Positions 43,838 to 52,739 are shown, counted from the first letter of the stretch. The stretch is 60,650 bases of DNA from Methanomicrobiales archaeon (GCA_025350045.1 JANXYM010000001.1:1-60650), one strand, 5' to 3'. Numbers and translations are program-made. Notes: generated by a model not told the origin, from the sequence alone.

Positions 43838-44427
43838 GGAACTACAGGGCCGATAAAATTTTTTGCCACTATGTAGAGCTCGGTGCTCCCTTTCCGGGTC
43901 GATTTGGTCATGCAGGTCTTTACCGCATAGAAGTTCTTCTTGCACTCTGCATAGAATTCAGGAAAGTCTGTTCCCTGGAAGGATTTCACCACGAAATTTC
44001 CCCCCGGCTTTAAGACCTTGCAGGCAAACCTGAGTTCCTGCTGGTTCAGGTCCATGATCCGTGCCTGGTCATAACACCGGTGCCCGGAGAGTTTTGGTGC
44101 CGCATCGCAGAGCACGATACTGACAACATCCAGCTGTGATTTGACCAGTGCTACAACCTCGGGGTCATTGATATTCCCTTCGATCGTCTCGATGCCTTCG
44201 AGTTCGGCTATCGGGTTGAGATCGATACCGATGATGCGGGCATCCGTAAGCGTCCGCTCAATCTGGAGCCAGCTTCCCGGGGCTGCTCCCAGGTCAACGA
44301 TATTGTCGTCCCTGCGTATGATCCCGAATTTTGTCTGGATTTCCATGAGCTTATAGGCTGCCCGCGAACGGTAGCCCTCGTGTTTCGCCCGAAAATATGT
44401 CTTATCCTGTCCCCACTGTGAACCCAT
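43834..44427 (-). CDS. rlmE: RlmE/FtsJ-like 2'-O-ribose RNA methyltransferase
   Basis: A 197-residue SAM enzyme. The K-D-K-E catalytic set can be traced in YRSRAAYKLMEI, VLCDAAPKLSGH, GGNFVVKSFQG and STELYIVAKNF; the SAM-binding motif is IVDLGAAPGSWLQ. It probably methylates U2552-equivalent 23S rRNA. Start at MGSQWGQDK. It shares an upstream divergent region with pcn. Confidence 0.93.
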   Translation of the reverse strand: MGSQWGQDKTYFRAKHEGYRSRAAYKLMEIQTKFGIIRRDDNIVDLGAAPGSWLQIERTLTDARIIGIDLNPIAELEGIETIEGNINDPEVVALVKSQLDVVSIVLCDAAPKLSGHRCYDQARIMDLNQQELRFACKVLKPGGNFVVKSFQGTDFPEFYAECKKNFYAVKTCMTKSTRKGSTELYIVAKNFIGPVVP

Positions 44428-44476
44428 TGTGTAAATCGTTCCCCTAAACAAGTCCCGGGTTAAACCCAAAACGCTA

Positions 44477-44526
44477 TTATTAAAGTATGCTGATATACTG
44501 TATAATACAATTTGTTAAGGGGTAAG
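44477..44526 (+). promoter_or_regulatory. pcn: pcn promoter and ribosome-binding site
   Basis: TTATTAAAGTATG at 44476-44488 and TATAATAC at 44501-44508 are TATA-like; AAGGGGT at 44517-44523 precedes the pcn ATG. The 101-nt gap to the opposite rlmE-like gene also must hold that gene's promoter. Confidence 0.5.
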
Positions 44527-44528
44527 CG

Positions 44529-45272
44529 ATGTTAAAAGCTACGATTGATGCAGATATTTTCAGGGAATTCATCGATGCTATCTCGGCTCTCATCCCGGAG
44601 TGCCGGCTGCATACGGACGAGAATGGTATATCCACACGGGCTGTTGATACTGCCAATGTTGCCATGATTGGCCTTACGCTCAAGAAAGAGGCGTTCGACT
44701 CATTCAAGGCAACCGAGAGCCAGATAGGTATCGACATCTCCAAGATGAAAAACATCTTTGGCATGGCCGGAAAAGGCGACCTGATCAGCATCGAACTCGC
44801 CGACAATGCCCAGAAGATGTCGGTCTCGGTGCATGGGTACCATTACTCCATCACCCTCCTCGACACGAATACCATACGAAAAGATCCCAGTCCGCCGACT
44901 ATCAGTCTCCCGGGAAAGATTGTTATTGCCGGTGAAGACTTCAACAACGCCATGAAGGCGGCAGCAGTGATCTCCGATAAGATTGCGCTGGGAATCAACC
45001 CAAAAGACCAGACCTTTTACCTGGTTGCCGAAGGGGATACCGATCATATCCGGCGCGAGTTCTCAAAAGACGAGCTCAAATCGCTCACGCCGGTCGAGGC
45101 CCGCTCGCTCTTCTCACTCGATTACCTGAAAGACATGGGAAAAGTCATGGGAAAAGCAGCAGAAGTTGAGATCTTCCTCGGCATCGATCACCCGGTCAGG
45201 TTCTCGTTTGACATTGCCGGAGGAAACGGCCATGTCGAATACCTCCTCGCACCCCGGATCGAGGCCGATTGA
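44529..45272 (+). CDS. pcn: DNA polymerase sliding clamp (PCNA)
   Basis: A 247-residue clamp. Family landmarks: FREFIDAISALIPECRLHTD, the LTLKKEAFDSFKA strand, an interdomain connector around residues 115-130, and a C-terminal end HVEYLLAPRIEAD typical of archaeal PCNA. Three subunits encircle DNA and hold polymerase, FEN1 and ligase. Its stop overlaps the priL ATG (TGATG). Confidence 0.97.
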   Translation: MLKATIDADIFREFIDAISALIPECRLHTDENGISTRAVDTANVAMIGLTLKKEAFDSFKATESQIGIDISKMKNIFGMAGKGDLISIELADNAQKMSVSVHGYHYSITLLDTNTIRKDPSPPTISLPGKIVIAGEDFNNAMKAAAVISDKIALGINPKDQTFYLVAEGDTDHIRREFSKDELKSLTPVEARSLFSLDYLKDMGKVMGKAAEVEIFLGIDHPVRFSFDIAGGNGHVEYLLAPRIEAD

Positions 45273-46327
45273 TGGATTTTAATCCATCTGCAAAGGAACT
45301 TTCCCATTTTCCCTTTTTAAAAAAAGCCCAGGATCATATCAAGGGCCGCTTCTCTTCCCTCGACTCCCTGTTCAACGATAGAAAGGGCGAACTGTTGATC
45401 GATCGTGCACTCGGGCGCATCCAGGACGCGATCACGGTAAAAAAAACATCGGCACCGGAGATCACCGGCACCGCAGATGATGAAATCGCTGCATACGCAC
45501 TGGCCCGGATTATTGTATCCTGCGTTCACGACAAAACCCTCATCGATCGCCTTACCCGGTACGAATCCGAACGGGCATATTATTTTCTGGTCAATGAAGA
45601 GGAGTGGAACCAGAATTACCGCCAGGATGATGGCGATTACTCGAACCTGTGCATTGCCCTTGCGCAGGAGCTGGGAATACAGATCACCCGGGATCGAATC
45701 CCCTTAGCGGATTATGTTGAACTGGTGGCCCCCCTGCACCAGGACCGGTTCAACCTGGTGAACCGCCGGCTCGATCACGGTCTTGTGGATATCAAAAAAG
45801 ATGAACGTTATGAGCTGCTGAGGGAACGCATCCGCGTACTCCTGCGCAGGGATCTTCCCCATAAGGTTCCTTCATCGGTCTGCGAAAAACTCGGGCCCCG
45901 GGTGAGCGAGATAAAAAAAGTGTACCAGGAGCAGATGCTCGAGCAGTTCGGAACCATTGAAGAGAGCTCGTTTCCTCCCTGCATGCAGGCCCTGATCACT
46001 GCGCTTACGGCTGGCGTAAACCTCACCCATGCCGGGCGGTTTGCCCTGACCACGTTTCTCCATACGATCGGCATGGATGCCCAGGCGATCGGCCAGCTCT
46101 ATGCCCGGTCGCCGGACTTTGACCTGGAAAAGACCATGTACCAGGTTGAGCATATCACGGGCAGGGGAGGATCCGGAACAGAGTACACTGCTCCCGCGTG
46201 TGCCGCCATGCGCACCACCGGGCTGTGCGTCAACCCGGATCCTTTGTGCGAAAAGGTCAGCCATCCGCTCAGTTATTACCGGGCAAAGAAGAGAGGCCCG
46301 GCAAAAGATCCGGTAAAGAAACCATAA
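45272..46327 (+). CDS. priL: DNA primase large subunit PriL
   Basis: A 351-residue regulatory subunit of archaeal primase. The C-terminal Fe-S domain keeps its Cys ligands (one in SSFPPCMQAL, others in YTAPACAAMRTTGLC and PLCEKVSHPLSYY), and the N-terminal LARIIVSC, ERAYYFL and the NLCIALAQELGI helices match PriL. Works with PriS (not here) to lay primers; it is translationally coupled to pcn. Confidence 0.94.
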   Translation: MDFNPSAKELSHFPFLKKAQDHIKGRFSSLDSLFNDRKGELLIDRALGRIQDAITVKKTSAPEITGTADDEIAAYALARIIVSCVHDKTLIDRLTRYESERAYYFLVNEEEWNQNYRQDDGDYSNLCIALAQELGIQITRDRIPLADYVELVAPLHQDRFNLVNRRLDHGLVDIKKDERYELLRERIRVLLRRDLPHKVPSSVCEKLGPRVSEIKKVYQEQMLEQFGTIEESSFPPCMQALITALTAGVNLTHAGRFALTTFLHTIGMDAQAIGQLYARSPDFDLEKTMYQVEHITGRGGSGTEYTAPACAAMRTTGLCVNPDPLCEKVSHPLSYYRAKKRGPAKDPVKKP

Positions 46328-46401
46328 CCTGCAGTTCATCTGTCCCCGGGCAGGCAATGTATTTTTCGGCAGGTATATCCTCAATAAGATGAAGAAGTGA
46401 G

Positions 46402-47097
46402 ATGATGAAGTACTGGCAGATAACGGGATTTTTTGTAATCCTGATCCTGACATTTTTACTGATGAGCGGATGCACAGGAACGGAATCTTCAGCACCTGCC
46501 TTCGGATCAGCAGGCACGCCAACCCCCCGGATTGTGTATGTTACGGTCATCGTCACGCCTTCAGCGATTCCCCCTGGTGTGAGTCCTGTACAGACAGAGG
46601 ACACAGCAGCGGTTCAGACACAATTAAACGCCAGATGGAGGCAAATCCAGGTTGTATATGATACCTTTAACGAAAATAAGAATAAACTGCAACTCAGTTC
46701 GGATGAGGACATCAACCTTTAACGGGAAAAAAATATTCCCGATGCCATCGCTGAATACCAGGGAATAAAAGATGGTTTATCGGCTATGAGCATTTCTGGT
46801 TATGAGCTGAAAAACGAGAGAACGATCCTGGCATCCATCTGTGATTACAAGATCAAATATCTTCAGGGGTTGAGTTCAGCATATCATGCCTCCCAGACGG
46901 AAAAATACCCTGCACAGACGAGTCTGAACGAATATAAAAATGCAAAGTACCGGTTCCAGGATGCCCGGGATATCATCAGTGTGATACCGTATTCAGCCAA
47001 ATACTGGGAATATATCAATGCTGATGATCTGTCAGCAAAGCAAAATATTTTTCTGGCGGATCAAAATATTTTAAGAATGAGTGCTCCGGTAAAATAA
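46402..47097 (+). pseudogene. lipoprotein gene interrupted by an in-frame stop
   Basis: The first 106 codons give a lipoprotein signal (ILTFLLMSGC), a Thr/Pro linker and the start of a helical domain (WRQIQVVYDTFNENKNKLQL). A TAA at 46720-46722 interrupts it, but the same frame continues smoothly (IPDAIAEYQGIKDGLSAMSI) for another 124 codons to 47097. One base change (such as CAA to TAA) would restore a 231-residue protein of unknown function. Either a recent nonsense mutation or a sequence error. Confidence 0.75.
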
Positions 47098-47186
47098 GCT
47101 GCAGGGATGCCTTCCTCCCCTTTTTTGGTCTCTTTTACGATGGTCTCATTTTAAAACTCCGGTCCATCCATTTTTGATCTAAGATC

Positions 47187-47348
47187 ATGAAGGGTAAAAA
47201 AAATCAGTGGGAATGGCAGGAAAGCTCCCGGGGGGTGCAGAGCCGCTCCGGCAGAAACCGCATCCTTCCGGTGTACCGTTCGCAGGATCTTAAAAAATCC
47301 CCCACACCGGTGTACAGGACGGTTGATCCATGGCGGTTTTTTTTTTAA
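47187..47348 (+). CDS. possible small basic protein (53 residues)
   Basis: A 53-codon frame (MKGKKNQWEWQESSRGVQSR..., ends DPWRFFF) that is basic and has third-position GC like its neighbours. No ribosome-binding site is seen, and it ends in a ten-T run that may be a terminator. No family recognised. This is a weak call. Confidence 0.28.
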   Translation: MKGKKNQWEWQESSRGVQSRSGRNRILPVYRSQDLKKSPTPVYRTVDPWRFFF

Positions 47349-47450
47349 AAACGTGAATGCACTCTCAACTTTTTTTTATGCTGGTCCGATACAGAACAGA
47401 TGAGAGATCTCTTATTAAAAACGCGCAAAAAAAGAGAAGAAACCTGCCAT

Positions 47451-47627
47451 TCAGGCAATTTTTTCGTTGACCAGGTAACCCGCGCCGGAAAGGACAAGGA
47501 TGAATACGATGATTGCTGCAAGATAGGCAAACGCTGCTGTCATCACCAGGGGCAGCAGGGCGAGCAGTACAATCAGGATTAAGAAGGCAATCACGCCGAT
47601 GATCACATCAAGAAGTCGGGCATCCAT
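47451..47627 (-). CDS. 58-residue two-helix membrane protein
   Basis: Starts MDARLLDVIIGVIAFLILIV and continues through a second helix (YLAAIIVFILVLSGAGYLV) to NEKIA. Two hydrophobic helices with a short turn. Not recognised. A TATA-like AAACCTATATCC about 25 nt before the ATG on the gene strand supports expression with almost no leader. Confidence 0.65.
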   Translation of the reverse strand: MDARLLDVIIGVIAFLILIVLLALLPLVMTAAFAYLAAIIVFILVLSGAGYLVNEKIA

Positions 47628-47735
47628 TGGTCTAAATTTCGTTGCGGAAGGATATAGGTTTATCCGCCGCGCTATTTCCGGCGTATGGCCCGGTCATAAG
47701 ACAGCATTATGCAACCCCGCGTCCAATAGGTTCTC

Positions 47736-48278
47736 ATGAAGGATCCGGTACAGGAACGAAACGAAGTACTCTACCGGCTGGACCTCGCCGTCACGCACCT
47801 GGAAGCATCGGTGAGTCCCCTCTTCGTTCAGGATCGGGGATGCTCTCTTGTGTACGCGGTGAAGGGAGCCCGGGACAGTGACGGGGTTGCAGCAGTGCCG
47901 GGCGGGATCGTGCTCCGTGATGGCAGGGTAACTGCCGGCAGGCCGTGTGCGTTTGGAGCGGATGCATCGTGCGCGCGGATCGTGCTCACTGCGATGAAGT
48001 TCGATCCGCTCATCCGGTGTGCCGCAACGATCCCTTTTGCCGAAAACGTGCTTGCCGGGTTTCGGGCAATGTACCTGGAATGCCTGCCCCTTGATAAAAC
48101 CCAAAAAGCCATGGGGATCAGCACCATGGACTTTGGGGTCGCAGCCTGCTGCAACGACGGTGTACCGGATGTTATCTATGATAGCGGGGCGGAAAAAACC
48201 TTAAGAATCATGTATATTTTTGGCGAGGAACCACTCGTCGTTGCAAACAATATTATTATCTGTTCAAACCGCATTTAA
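47736..48278 (+). CDS. ThiN-like thiamine-phosphate synthase domain protein
   Basis: A 180-residue protein. It matches the archaeal ThiN domain in order: AAVPGGIVLRDGRVTAGRPC, FGADASCARIVLTAMKFDP, RCAATIPFAENVL, and VPDVIYDSGAEKTLRIMYIF. ThiN joins the thiazole and pyrimidine phosphates to thiamine phosphate and is usually fused to ThiD or an HTH domain. Here it stands alone, so it might be the enzyme or a ligand-sensing relic. Located before the S17e-dap run. Confidence 0.75.
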   Translation: MKDPVQERNEVLYRLDLAVTHLEASVSPLFVQDRGCSLVYAVKGARDSDGVAAVPGGIVLRDGRVTAGRPCAFGADASCARIVLTAMKFDPLIRCAATIPFAENVLAGFRAMYLECLPLDKTQKAMGISTMDFGVAACCNDGVPDVIYDSGAEKTLRIMYIFGEEPLVVANNIIICSNRI

Positions 48279-48303
48279 CATATAGAAATTTGAGGAATCA
48301 TTC

Positions 48304-48495
48304 ATGGGAATCAAGCCGTCATACATCAAAAATCTCGGTAATGCACTACTGGCCAAGCAGCGAGAGTATTTCAGCACCAGCTTCGATGAGAACAAGGTGC
48401 AGCTCGGCGCATCAGCAATCATCTCAAGCAAGCGTGTCCGGAACCGCGTCGCCGGCTACATAACAAGAAAAGTAAATACCAAAAGACGCTCATAA
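48304..48495 (+). CDS. rps17e: 30S ribosomal protein S17e
   Basis: A 63-residue protein: GIKPSYIKNLGNALLAKQRE, YFSTSFDENKVQL, then ISSKRVRNRVAGYITRKVN. This is the full archaeal S17e, an archaeal/eukaryotic-only small-subunit protein. It leads the dapA-dapB genes by 8 nt, probably in one transcript. Confidence 0.95.
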   Translation: MGIKPSYIKNLGNALLAKQREYFSTSFDENKVQLGASAIISSKRVRNRVAGYITRKVNTKRRS

Positions 48496-48503
48496 TCTAA
48501 TTT

Positions 48504-49472
48504 ATGTTTGAAGGTGTCCTTCCAGCAATCATAACCCCTTTTAAACGGAACTCTGCGATGGGCCTTGATATCCAGGGTCTGGAACGCAACATCGAGTTTC
48601 TCATGTCCTGTGGTATCCATGGGATTGTTCCGTGTGGATCGACCGGAGAATCTGCAACCCTCACGTTCGAAGAACATGAGAAGGTTATCCAGGTTACGGT
48701 CGATAAGGTCAAGGGCCGGATCCCCGTTATTGCCGGCACCGGATCGAACAACACAGCAGAAGCGGTACGGTTGACAAAGGCAGCTAAGGACATCGGTGCG
48801 GACGGCGTGCTCGTCATCAGTCCGTACTACAACAAGCCGAACCGTGCCGGGCTCATCAAGCACTTCACAAAACTGGCGGATCTCGATATCCCGGTGATTA
48901 TGTACAATGTCCCGGGCAGAACCGGCCAGAACCTTGAACCCGATCTGGTGGCCGAGCTGGCCCGGCATCCCAACATCGTTGCCATCAAGGAAGCCAGCGG
49001 CAATATCAGCCAGATGTCGCGGATTATCGAAGAGACACAGGATGATGAATTTTGTGTGATCTCCGGTGATGACAACATTACGCTTCCCATCATGGCACTG
49101 GGTGGCACGGGAGTAATTTCCGTTGCGGCAAATGTGGATCCCCTGCGCATGGTTGCCATGTACGAGGCTATGAAAGAGGGCGATTACCAGAAGGCCCTGG
49201 TACTGCATTACGCCCTCTCCCCCCTGTTCCGCTCTATGTTCATCGACACGAACCCCATCCCGGTAAAAAAGGCCGTGGAATTGCTGGGGATGGCAGGCGG
49301 ACCGGTCCGGCTCCCGCTCGATGAACTGGATGCAAAAAAAACCGAAGAGCTCAGAAAGGTGCTGGCCACCATTCCTTCAAAGTCACCGGCAAAACGTGCG
49401 GAAGCGGCAAAAAAAGGAACCGCAACAATAACCGGAAAGAAAAAAACAGCGGCAGCGAAACGGATGAGGTGA
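48504..49472 (+). CDS. dapA: 4-hydroxy-tetrahydrodipicolinate synthase with extra basic tail
   Basis: A 322-residue enzyme condensing pyruvate and aspartate semialdehyde in lysine synthesis. It has GVLPAIITPF, the substrate loop CGSTGESATLTFEEH, the catalytic Tyr in VIMYNVPGRTG and the Schiff-base Lys in IVAIKEASGNI. Bacterial and archaeal DapA usually stop near residue 290; this one adds about 32 residues, rich in Lys and Ala (PSKSPAKRAEAAKKG, KKKTAAAKRMR). The tail resembles histone H1 tails and the microprotein at 5616. Function of the tail is unknown. Confidence 0.95.
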   Translation: MFEGVLPAIITPFKRNSAMGLDIQGLERNIEFLMSCGIHGIVPCGSTGESATLTFEEHEKVIQVTVDKVKGRIPVIAGTGSNNTAEAVRLTKAAKDIGADGVLVISPYYNKPNRAGLIKHFTKLADLDIPVIMYNVPGRTGQNLEPDLVAELARHPNIVAIKEASGNISQMSRIIEETQDDEFCVISGDDNITLPIMALGGTGVISVAANVDPLRMVAMYEAMKEGDYQKALVLHYALSPLFRSMFIDTNPIPVKKAVELLGMAGGPVRLPLDELDAKKTEELRKVLATIPSKSPAKRAEAAKKGTATITGKKKTAAAKRMR

Positions 49473-49481
49473 CCTTCGACC

Positions 49482-50246
49482 ATGATCAAAGTTGTAGTAT
49501 GCGGGGCCTCTGGCCGGATGGGACAGACGATCGGCAGGATGGTCAATGAGTCTGCCGACCTGGAACTGGCTGGCGGTATCAACCTCAAACCCAGTTCATT
49601 CTTTGGCGCTGAAATTGTTGAATCAAAAAATGCAGAAAATCTGATCAAAACCACAAAGGCTGACGTGTTGATCGATTTTACCATTGCATCAGCCGCAGTC
49701 GAGAATGTCAGGATGGCTGCCCGGAACAATGTAGCGCTGGTTGTCGGCACCACGGGGTTTACCCCCGAGCAGCGTGCGGTGATGGAAAAGGCAATCCATA
49801 ACAATGTCCCTGCGGTGATATCGAGCAACTTCTCGATTGGGGTCAATATCTTCTGGCAGCTGGTCCGGGAATCCGGCAAGCTGCTGAAAGATTACGATAT
49901 CGAAGTATTCGAGGCTCACCACCGGAACAAGAAGGATGCACCGAGCGGTACGGCAAAGACTATCCTGGAAATTCTTGAAAAAGAAGTAGGTCCGCGGCAG
50001 AAGCAGTACGGGCGCGAGGGGATGACGGAACGGACCAATGAGATCGGTGTACATGTTGTCCGCGGTGGCGATATCGTAGGTGACCACAAGGTCATGTTCT
50101 CCAAAAATTTCGAGACGATCGAACTCTCCCACCATGCGTCGGATCGTTCGGTCTTTGCCAGCGGCGCCCTGCATGCAGCCCGGTGGGTTGTGGGTAAGAA
50201 ACCCGGCATCTACGGCATGAGCGATGTGCTCAGTCTCAAAAAATAA
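49482..50246 (+). CDS. dapB: 4-hydroxy-tetrahydrodipicolinate reductase
   Basis: A 254-residue NAD(P)H enzyme, next step after DapA. Motifs: IKVVVCGASGRMGQTIGRMV, VVGTTGFTPEQ, SSNFSIGVNIFWQL and the EAHHRNKKDAPSGTA catalytic loop. Normal length. The gap to dapA is 9 nt, so the two are co-translated. Confidence 0.97.
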   Translation: MIKVVVCGASGRMGQTIGRMVNESADLELAGGINLKPSSFFGAEIVESKNAENLIKTTKADVLIDFTIASAAVENVRMAARNNVALVVGTTGFTPEQRAVMEKAIHNNVPAVISSNFSIGVNIFWQLVRESGKLLKDYDIEVFEAHHRNKKDAPSGTAKTILEILEKEVGPRQKQYGREGMTERTNEIGVHVVRGGDIVGDHKVMFSKNFETIELSHHASDRSVFASGALHAARWVVGKKPGIYGMSDVLSLKK

Positions 50247-50331
50247 TCCCCATTTATACCGGATTGAACCTGGTGTAATAGCGAAACCTATTTTTTGTCT
50301 TTTGTAAAACATATACGATGGAGTGACCGAG

Positions 50332-50505
50332 TTGGTAGCTGTCGTTGATCTCAAGAAGTGTACCGGATGCGAAACCTGTGTGAGTGAATGCCCTGCATCG
50401 GCAATTGCCATGGAGAATGAGAAGGCCAAGGTTGACAAGGACATGTGTGTTGACTGCCAGACCTGTGTTGACGTCTGCCCGGCAGAAGCCATCTACATGG
50501 AATAA
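50332..50505 (+). CDS. 2[4Fe-4S] ferredoxin
   Basis: A 57-residue ferredoxin with CTGCETCVSECP and CVDCQTCVDVCP, eight ligands for two [4Fe-4S] clusters. The TTG before VAVVDLKK was chosen because GGAGTGA lies five bases before it; an in-frame GTG nine bases earlier lies within that box. It sits between dapB and asd; why a ferredoxin is kept in the lysine gene run is not clear. A U-rich tract follows. Confidence 0.93.
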   Translation: MVAVVDLKKCTGCETCVSECPASAIAMENEKAKVDKDMCVDCQTCVDVCPAEAIYME

Positions 50506-50525
50506 TTTTTTTGTTCCTTTTTTTT
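50506..50525 (+). terminator. U-tract terminator after the ferredoxin gene
   Basis: Seven T, then GTTCC, then eight T directly after the stop. No GC hairpin; typical of FttA-dependent archaeal ends. Confidence 0.6.
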
Positions 50526-50801
50526 CGTCTTCTTCCGGGCCCCCTGTTCTCCTCTGTAGTTTTGGAAGGGTGAAAAAACCTGGATGCAACAGAATGGTTT
50601 TTATTTGATCGGTATTCCGCACACCACAAAAATCCCTTAGGCAGATATAACAATCCGTCTGCAGAATTCACGAGGAATTTTTGTATTGCTCCTGTCTGAT
50701 ATTAAAAAACAATGTTTTTATTATCACAGGTGAAATGGGATTTTACAACCCGCCACTATCTCAAACGGGAAAAACATACATAAACAGGACCTGATACTAA
50801 A

Positions 50802-51821
50802 ATGATCAATGTTGGAGTGCTCGGAGCAACGGGTGCGGTAGGTCAGCGATTTGTTGAACAGCTTGCGGATCATCCCTGGTTCAATCTGTCGACGCTCGCC
50901 GCATCGGATCGCAGTGCGGGAAAGCCCTATGGAAAGATCGTGAACTGGCGTCTGGATACCCCGTTTCCCGAAAAGATTGGAAAACTCAAGGTAGTTCCCA
51001 CCTCGCCCAAAGCGATGAAGGATGTGGACCTGGTATTCTCTGCCCTTCCGGCAGAGATTGCCATGGATGTTGAGAAAGAATTTGCCGATGCCGGCATCGC
51101 CGTCTGCAGTAACGCGAGTTCCTACCGGATGGAAAAGGATGTCCCCCTGGTCGTTCCGGAAGTGAACCCGGACCATCTCGGTCTCATCGATGTCCAGAAG
51201 GATGCAGGCAGGGACGGGTTTATTGTCACCAACCCGAACTGTTCCACCATTGTGATGGTGACGGCACTTGCCCCCCTTCGCCAGTTCAAATTTACCGATA
51301 TCCGTGTAGCAACCATGCAGGCGATCTCCGGGGCCGGGTTTGCCGGTGTTGCGGCCATGTCGATCTATGATAATATCATCCCGTACATAGGCAAGGAAGA
51401 AGAGAAGATGGAGACCGAAACGCTCAAGATCATGGGTACGTTAAAGGGCAGCAAAGTCACCAATGCCCCGTTTAAGGTCAGCGCCAGCTGTCACCGGGTG
51501 CCGGTCATTGACGGTCACACGATGGCAGTCTGGGCAGATATCAAAGAGCCGGTTGACAAACTCAAAAAAGCGTACCGCGACTATAAACCTCCTATCAAAG
51601 GGCTGCCGACACAACCCGCGGAATCCATCCATTTCTTTGAAGAAGAACCTGACCGCCCCCAGCCCCGTCTGGACCGGATGCGGGGGAAGGGCATGACCGT
51701 TTCTGTCGGGCGCCTCAGAGAGGGTGTGCGTTTCATTGCCATGGGACACAACACGATCCGGGGAGCCGCCGGTGCAAGTGTACTGAATGCGGAACTGATT
51801 GTCAAGAAAAAATATCTTTAA
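50802..51821 (+). CDS. asd: aspartate-semialdehyde dehydrogenase
   Basis: A 339-residue enzyme of the archaeal/fungal type. NADP-binding NVGVLGATGAVGQRFVEQLA, the catalytic Cys in VTNPNCSTIVMVTAL, the His in SASCHRVPVIDGH, and LREGVRFIAMGHN. It makes aspartate semialdehyde for lysine, threonine and methionine. It has its own AT-rich leader with TTTTTATTATCAC near 50713 and precedes alba by 16 nt. Confidence 0.96.
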   Translation: MINVGVLGATGAVGQRFVEQLADHPWFNLSTLAASDRSAGKPYGKIVNWRLDTPFPEKIGKLKVVPTSPKAMKDVDLVFSALPAEIAMDVEKEFADAGIAVCSNASSYRMEKDVPLVVPEVNPDHLGLIDVQKDAGRDGFIVTNPNCSTIVMVTALAPLRQFKFTDIRVATMQAISGAGFAGVAAMSIYDNIIPYIGKEEEKMETETLKIMGTLKGSKVTNAPFKVSASCHRVPVIDGHTMAVWADIKEPVDKLKKAYRDYKPPIKGLPTQPAESIHFFEEEPDRPQPRLDRMRGKGMTVSVGRLREGVRFIAMGHNTIRGAAGASVLNAELIVKKKYL

Positions 51822-51837
51822 CCTCAGGTGAAGTGAC

Positions 51838-52119
51838 ATGCAGCCGTTGAGAGAGAACACCGTATTTGTGGGAAATAAACCGGTAATGAACTACGTGCTT
51901 GCCGTAGTTACACAATTTAACAATGGCGCAGAAGAGGTGGCAATCAAAGCCCGGGGCAAGGCAATTTCCCGGGCAGTTGATACTGCAGAGATCTCGTTAA
52001 ACCGGTTTTTAGTCGGGGTAACCAAGAAAGATATTGTGATCTCAACAGAGATTATAGATACCGATTCCGGCAAGACCAATGTCTCAAGTATCGAGATCAT
52101 CCTGATCCATAATAAATAA
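51838..52119 (+). CDS. albA: DNA/RNA-binding protein Alba
   Basis: A 93-residue chromatin protein. [20 protein letters not shown] at the start with the modifiable Lys (NKPVMNYV), [20 protein letters not shown] in the DNA-contact helix, and the [12 protein letters not shown] end are typical. Binds DNA and RNA as dimers. No histone gene is in the window, but Alba and the Lys-rich microprotein are both candidate chromatin components. Confidence 0.96.
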   Translation: MQPLRENTVFVGNKPVMNYVLAVVTQFNNGAEEVAIKARGKAISRAVDTAEISLNRFLVGVTKKDIVISTEIIDTDSGKTNVSSIEIILIHNK

Positions 52120-52172
52120 TCGCAATTTTATTTTGCTCCGGCGTTATTTAACGCACGAATTCAAAAAAAACG

Positions 52173-52739
52173 ATGAATGCACAGGATCACCCAAAACAAT
52201 TTAAGCGGCATTCACGAATTTGTATTGCTATGCGAGCCTGTGCTATCGCGCTGCTGATCATCTTTTCCCTGTGCCTTGTCACACCGGCGTTAGCCGCAAA
52301 TGAGGAACGATACGGCTACCTCAAGATTCAGGATGTTACTGTACAGCTTGATAACGGGACTGCTGCAATCCATGTGAATTACGCAGTGGATGAGGGAACA
52401 CGTTTCATCTTTTTTTTACTGGGGAAACAGGATCTCAAGAAAAAGCTCTTGAAGATCCTCAATTACGAAGATGCACAAATCACCCGCATTGATCTTTCCA
52501 GTGCCGATTTTATTGTGCAGGATGCAGCGTTTTCGTACGGCAACGGGATCTACTGGTATCCCTCCCACGAATTTAATGTGGTAATCCCGAACCTGACCAT
52601 CCACAGCCCTCAGGCGACACGAAACTTTACCCTGGTAAAAGAGTTCCCTGCGGGCATGGGCTTTTTTGCAACGGATGGTGCGGAGGCTCCATCCCTCTCT
52701 GTTCCTGAATCCGGTAATTCAGAGATAGTGTCTCATTAA
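52173..52739 (+). CDS. secreted or membrane-attached protein of unknown function
   Basis: A 188-residue protein. An N-terminal polar extension leads into a signal sequence (ACAIALLIIFSLCLVTPALA), then a beta-rich exported domain (YGYLKIQDVTVQLDNGTAAI and NGIYWYPSHEFNVVIPNLTI). No family recognised. An ATG 57 nt further in (MRACAIALL) is a possible start and would give a normal signal peptide. Confidence 0.7.
   Translation: MNAQDHPKQFKRHSRICIAMRACAIALLIIFSLCLVTPALAANEERYGYLKIQDVTVQLDNGTAAIHVNYAVDEGTRFIFFLLGKQDLKKKLLKILNYEDAQITRIDLSSADFIVQDAAFSYGNGIYWYPSHEFNVVIPNLTIHSPQATRNFTLVKEFPAGMGFFATDGAEAPSLSVPESGNSEIVSH

Noticed and set aside
46720-46722. Pyrrolysine-type readthrough in the lipoprotein gene
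   Set aside because: The interrupting codon is TAA, whereas pyrrolysine uses TAG.
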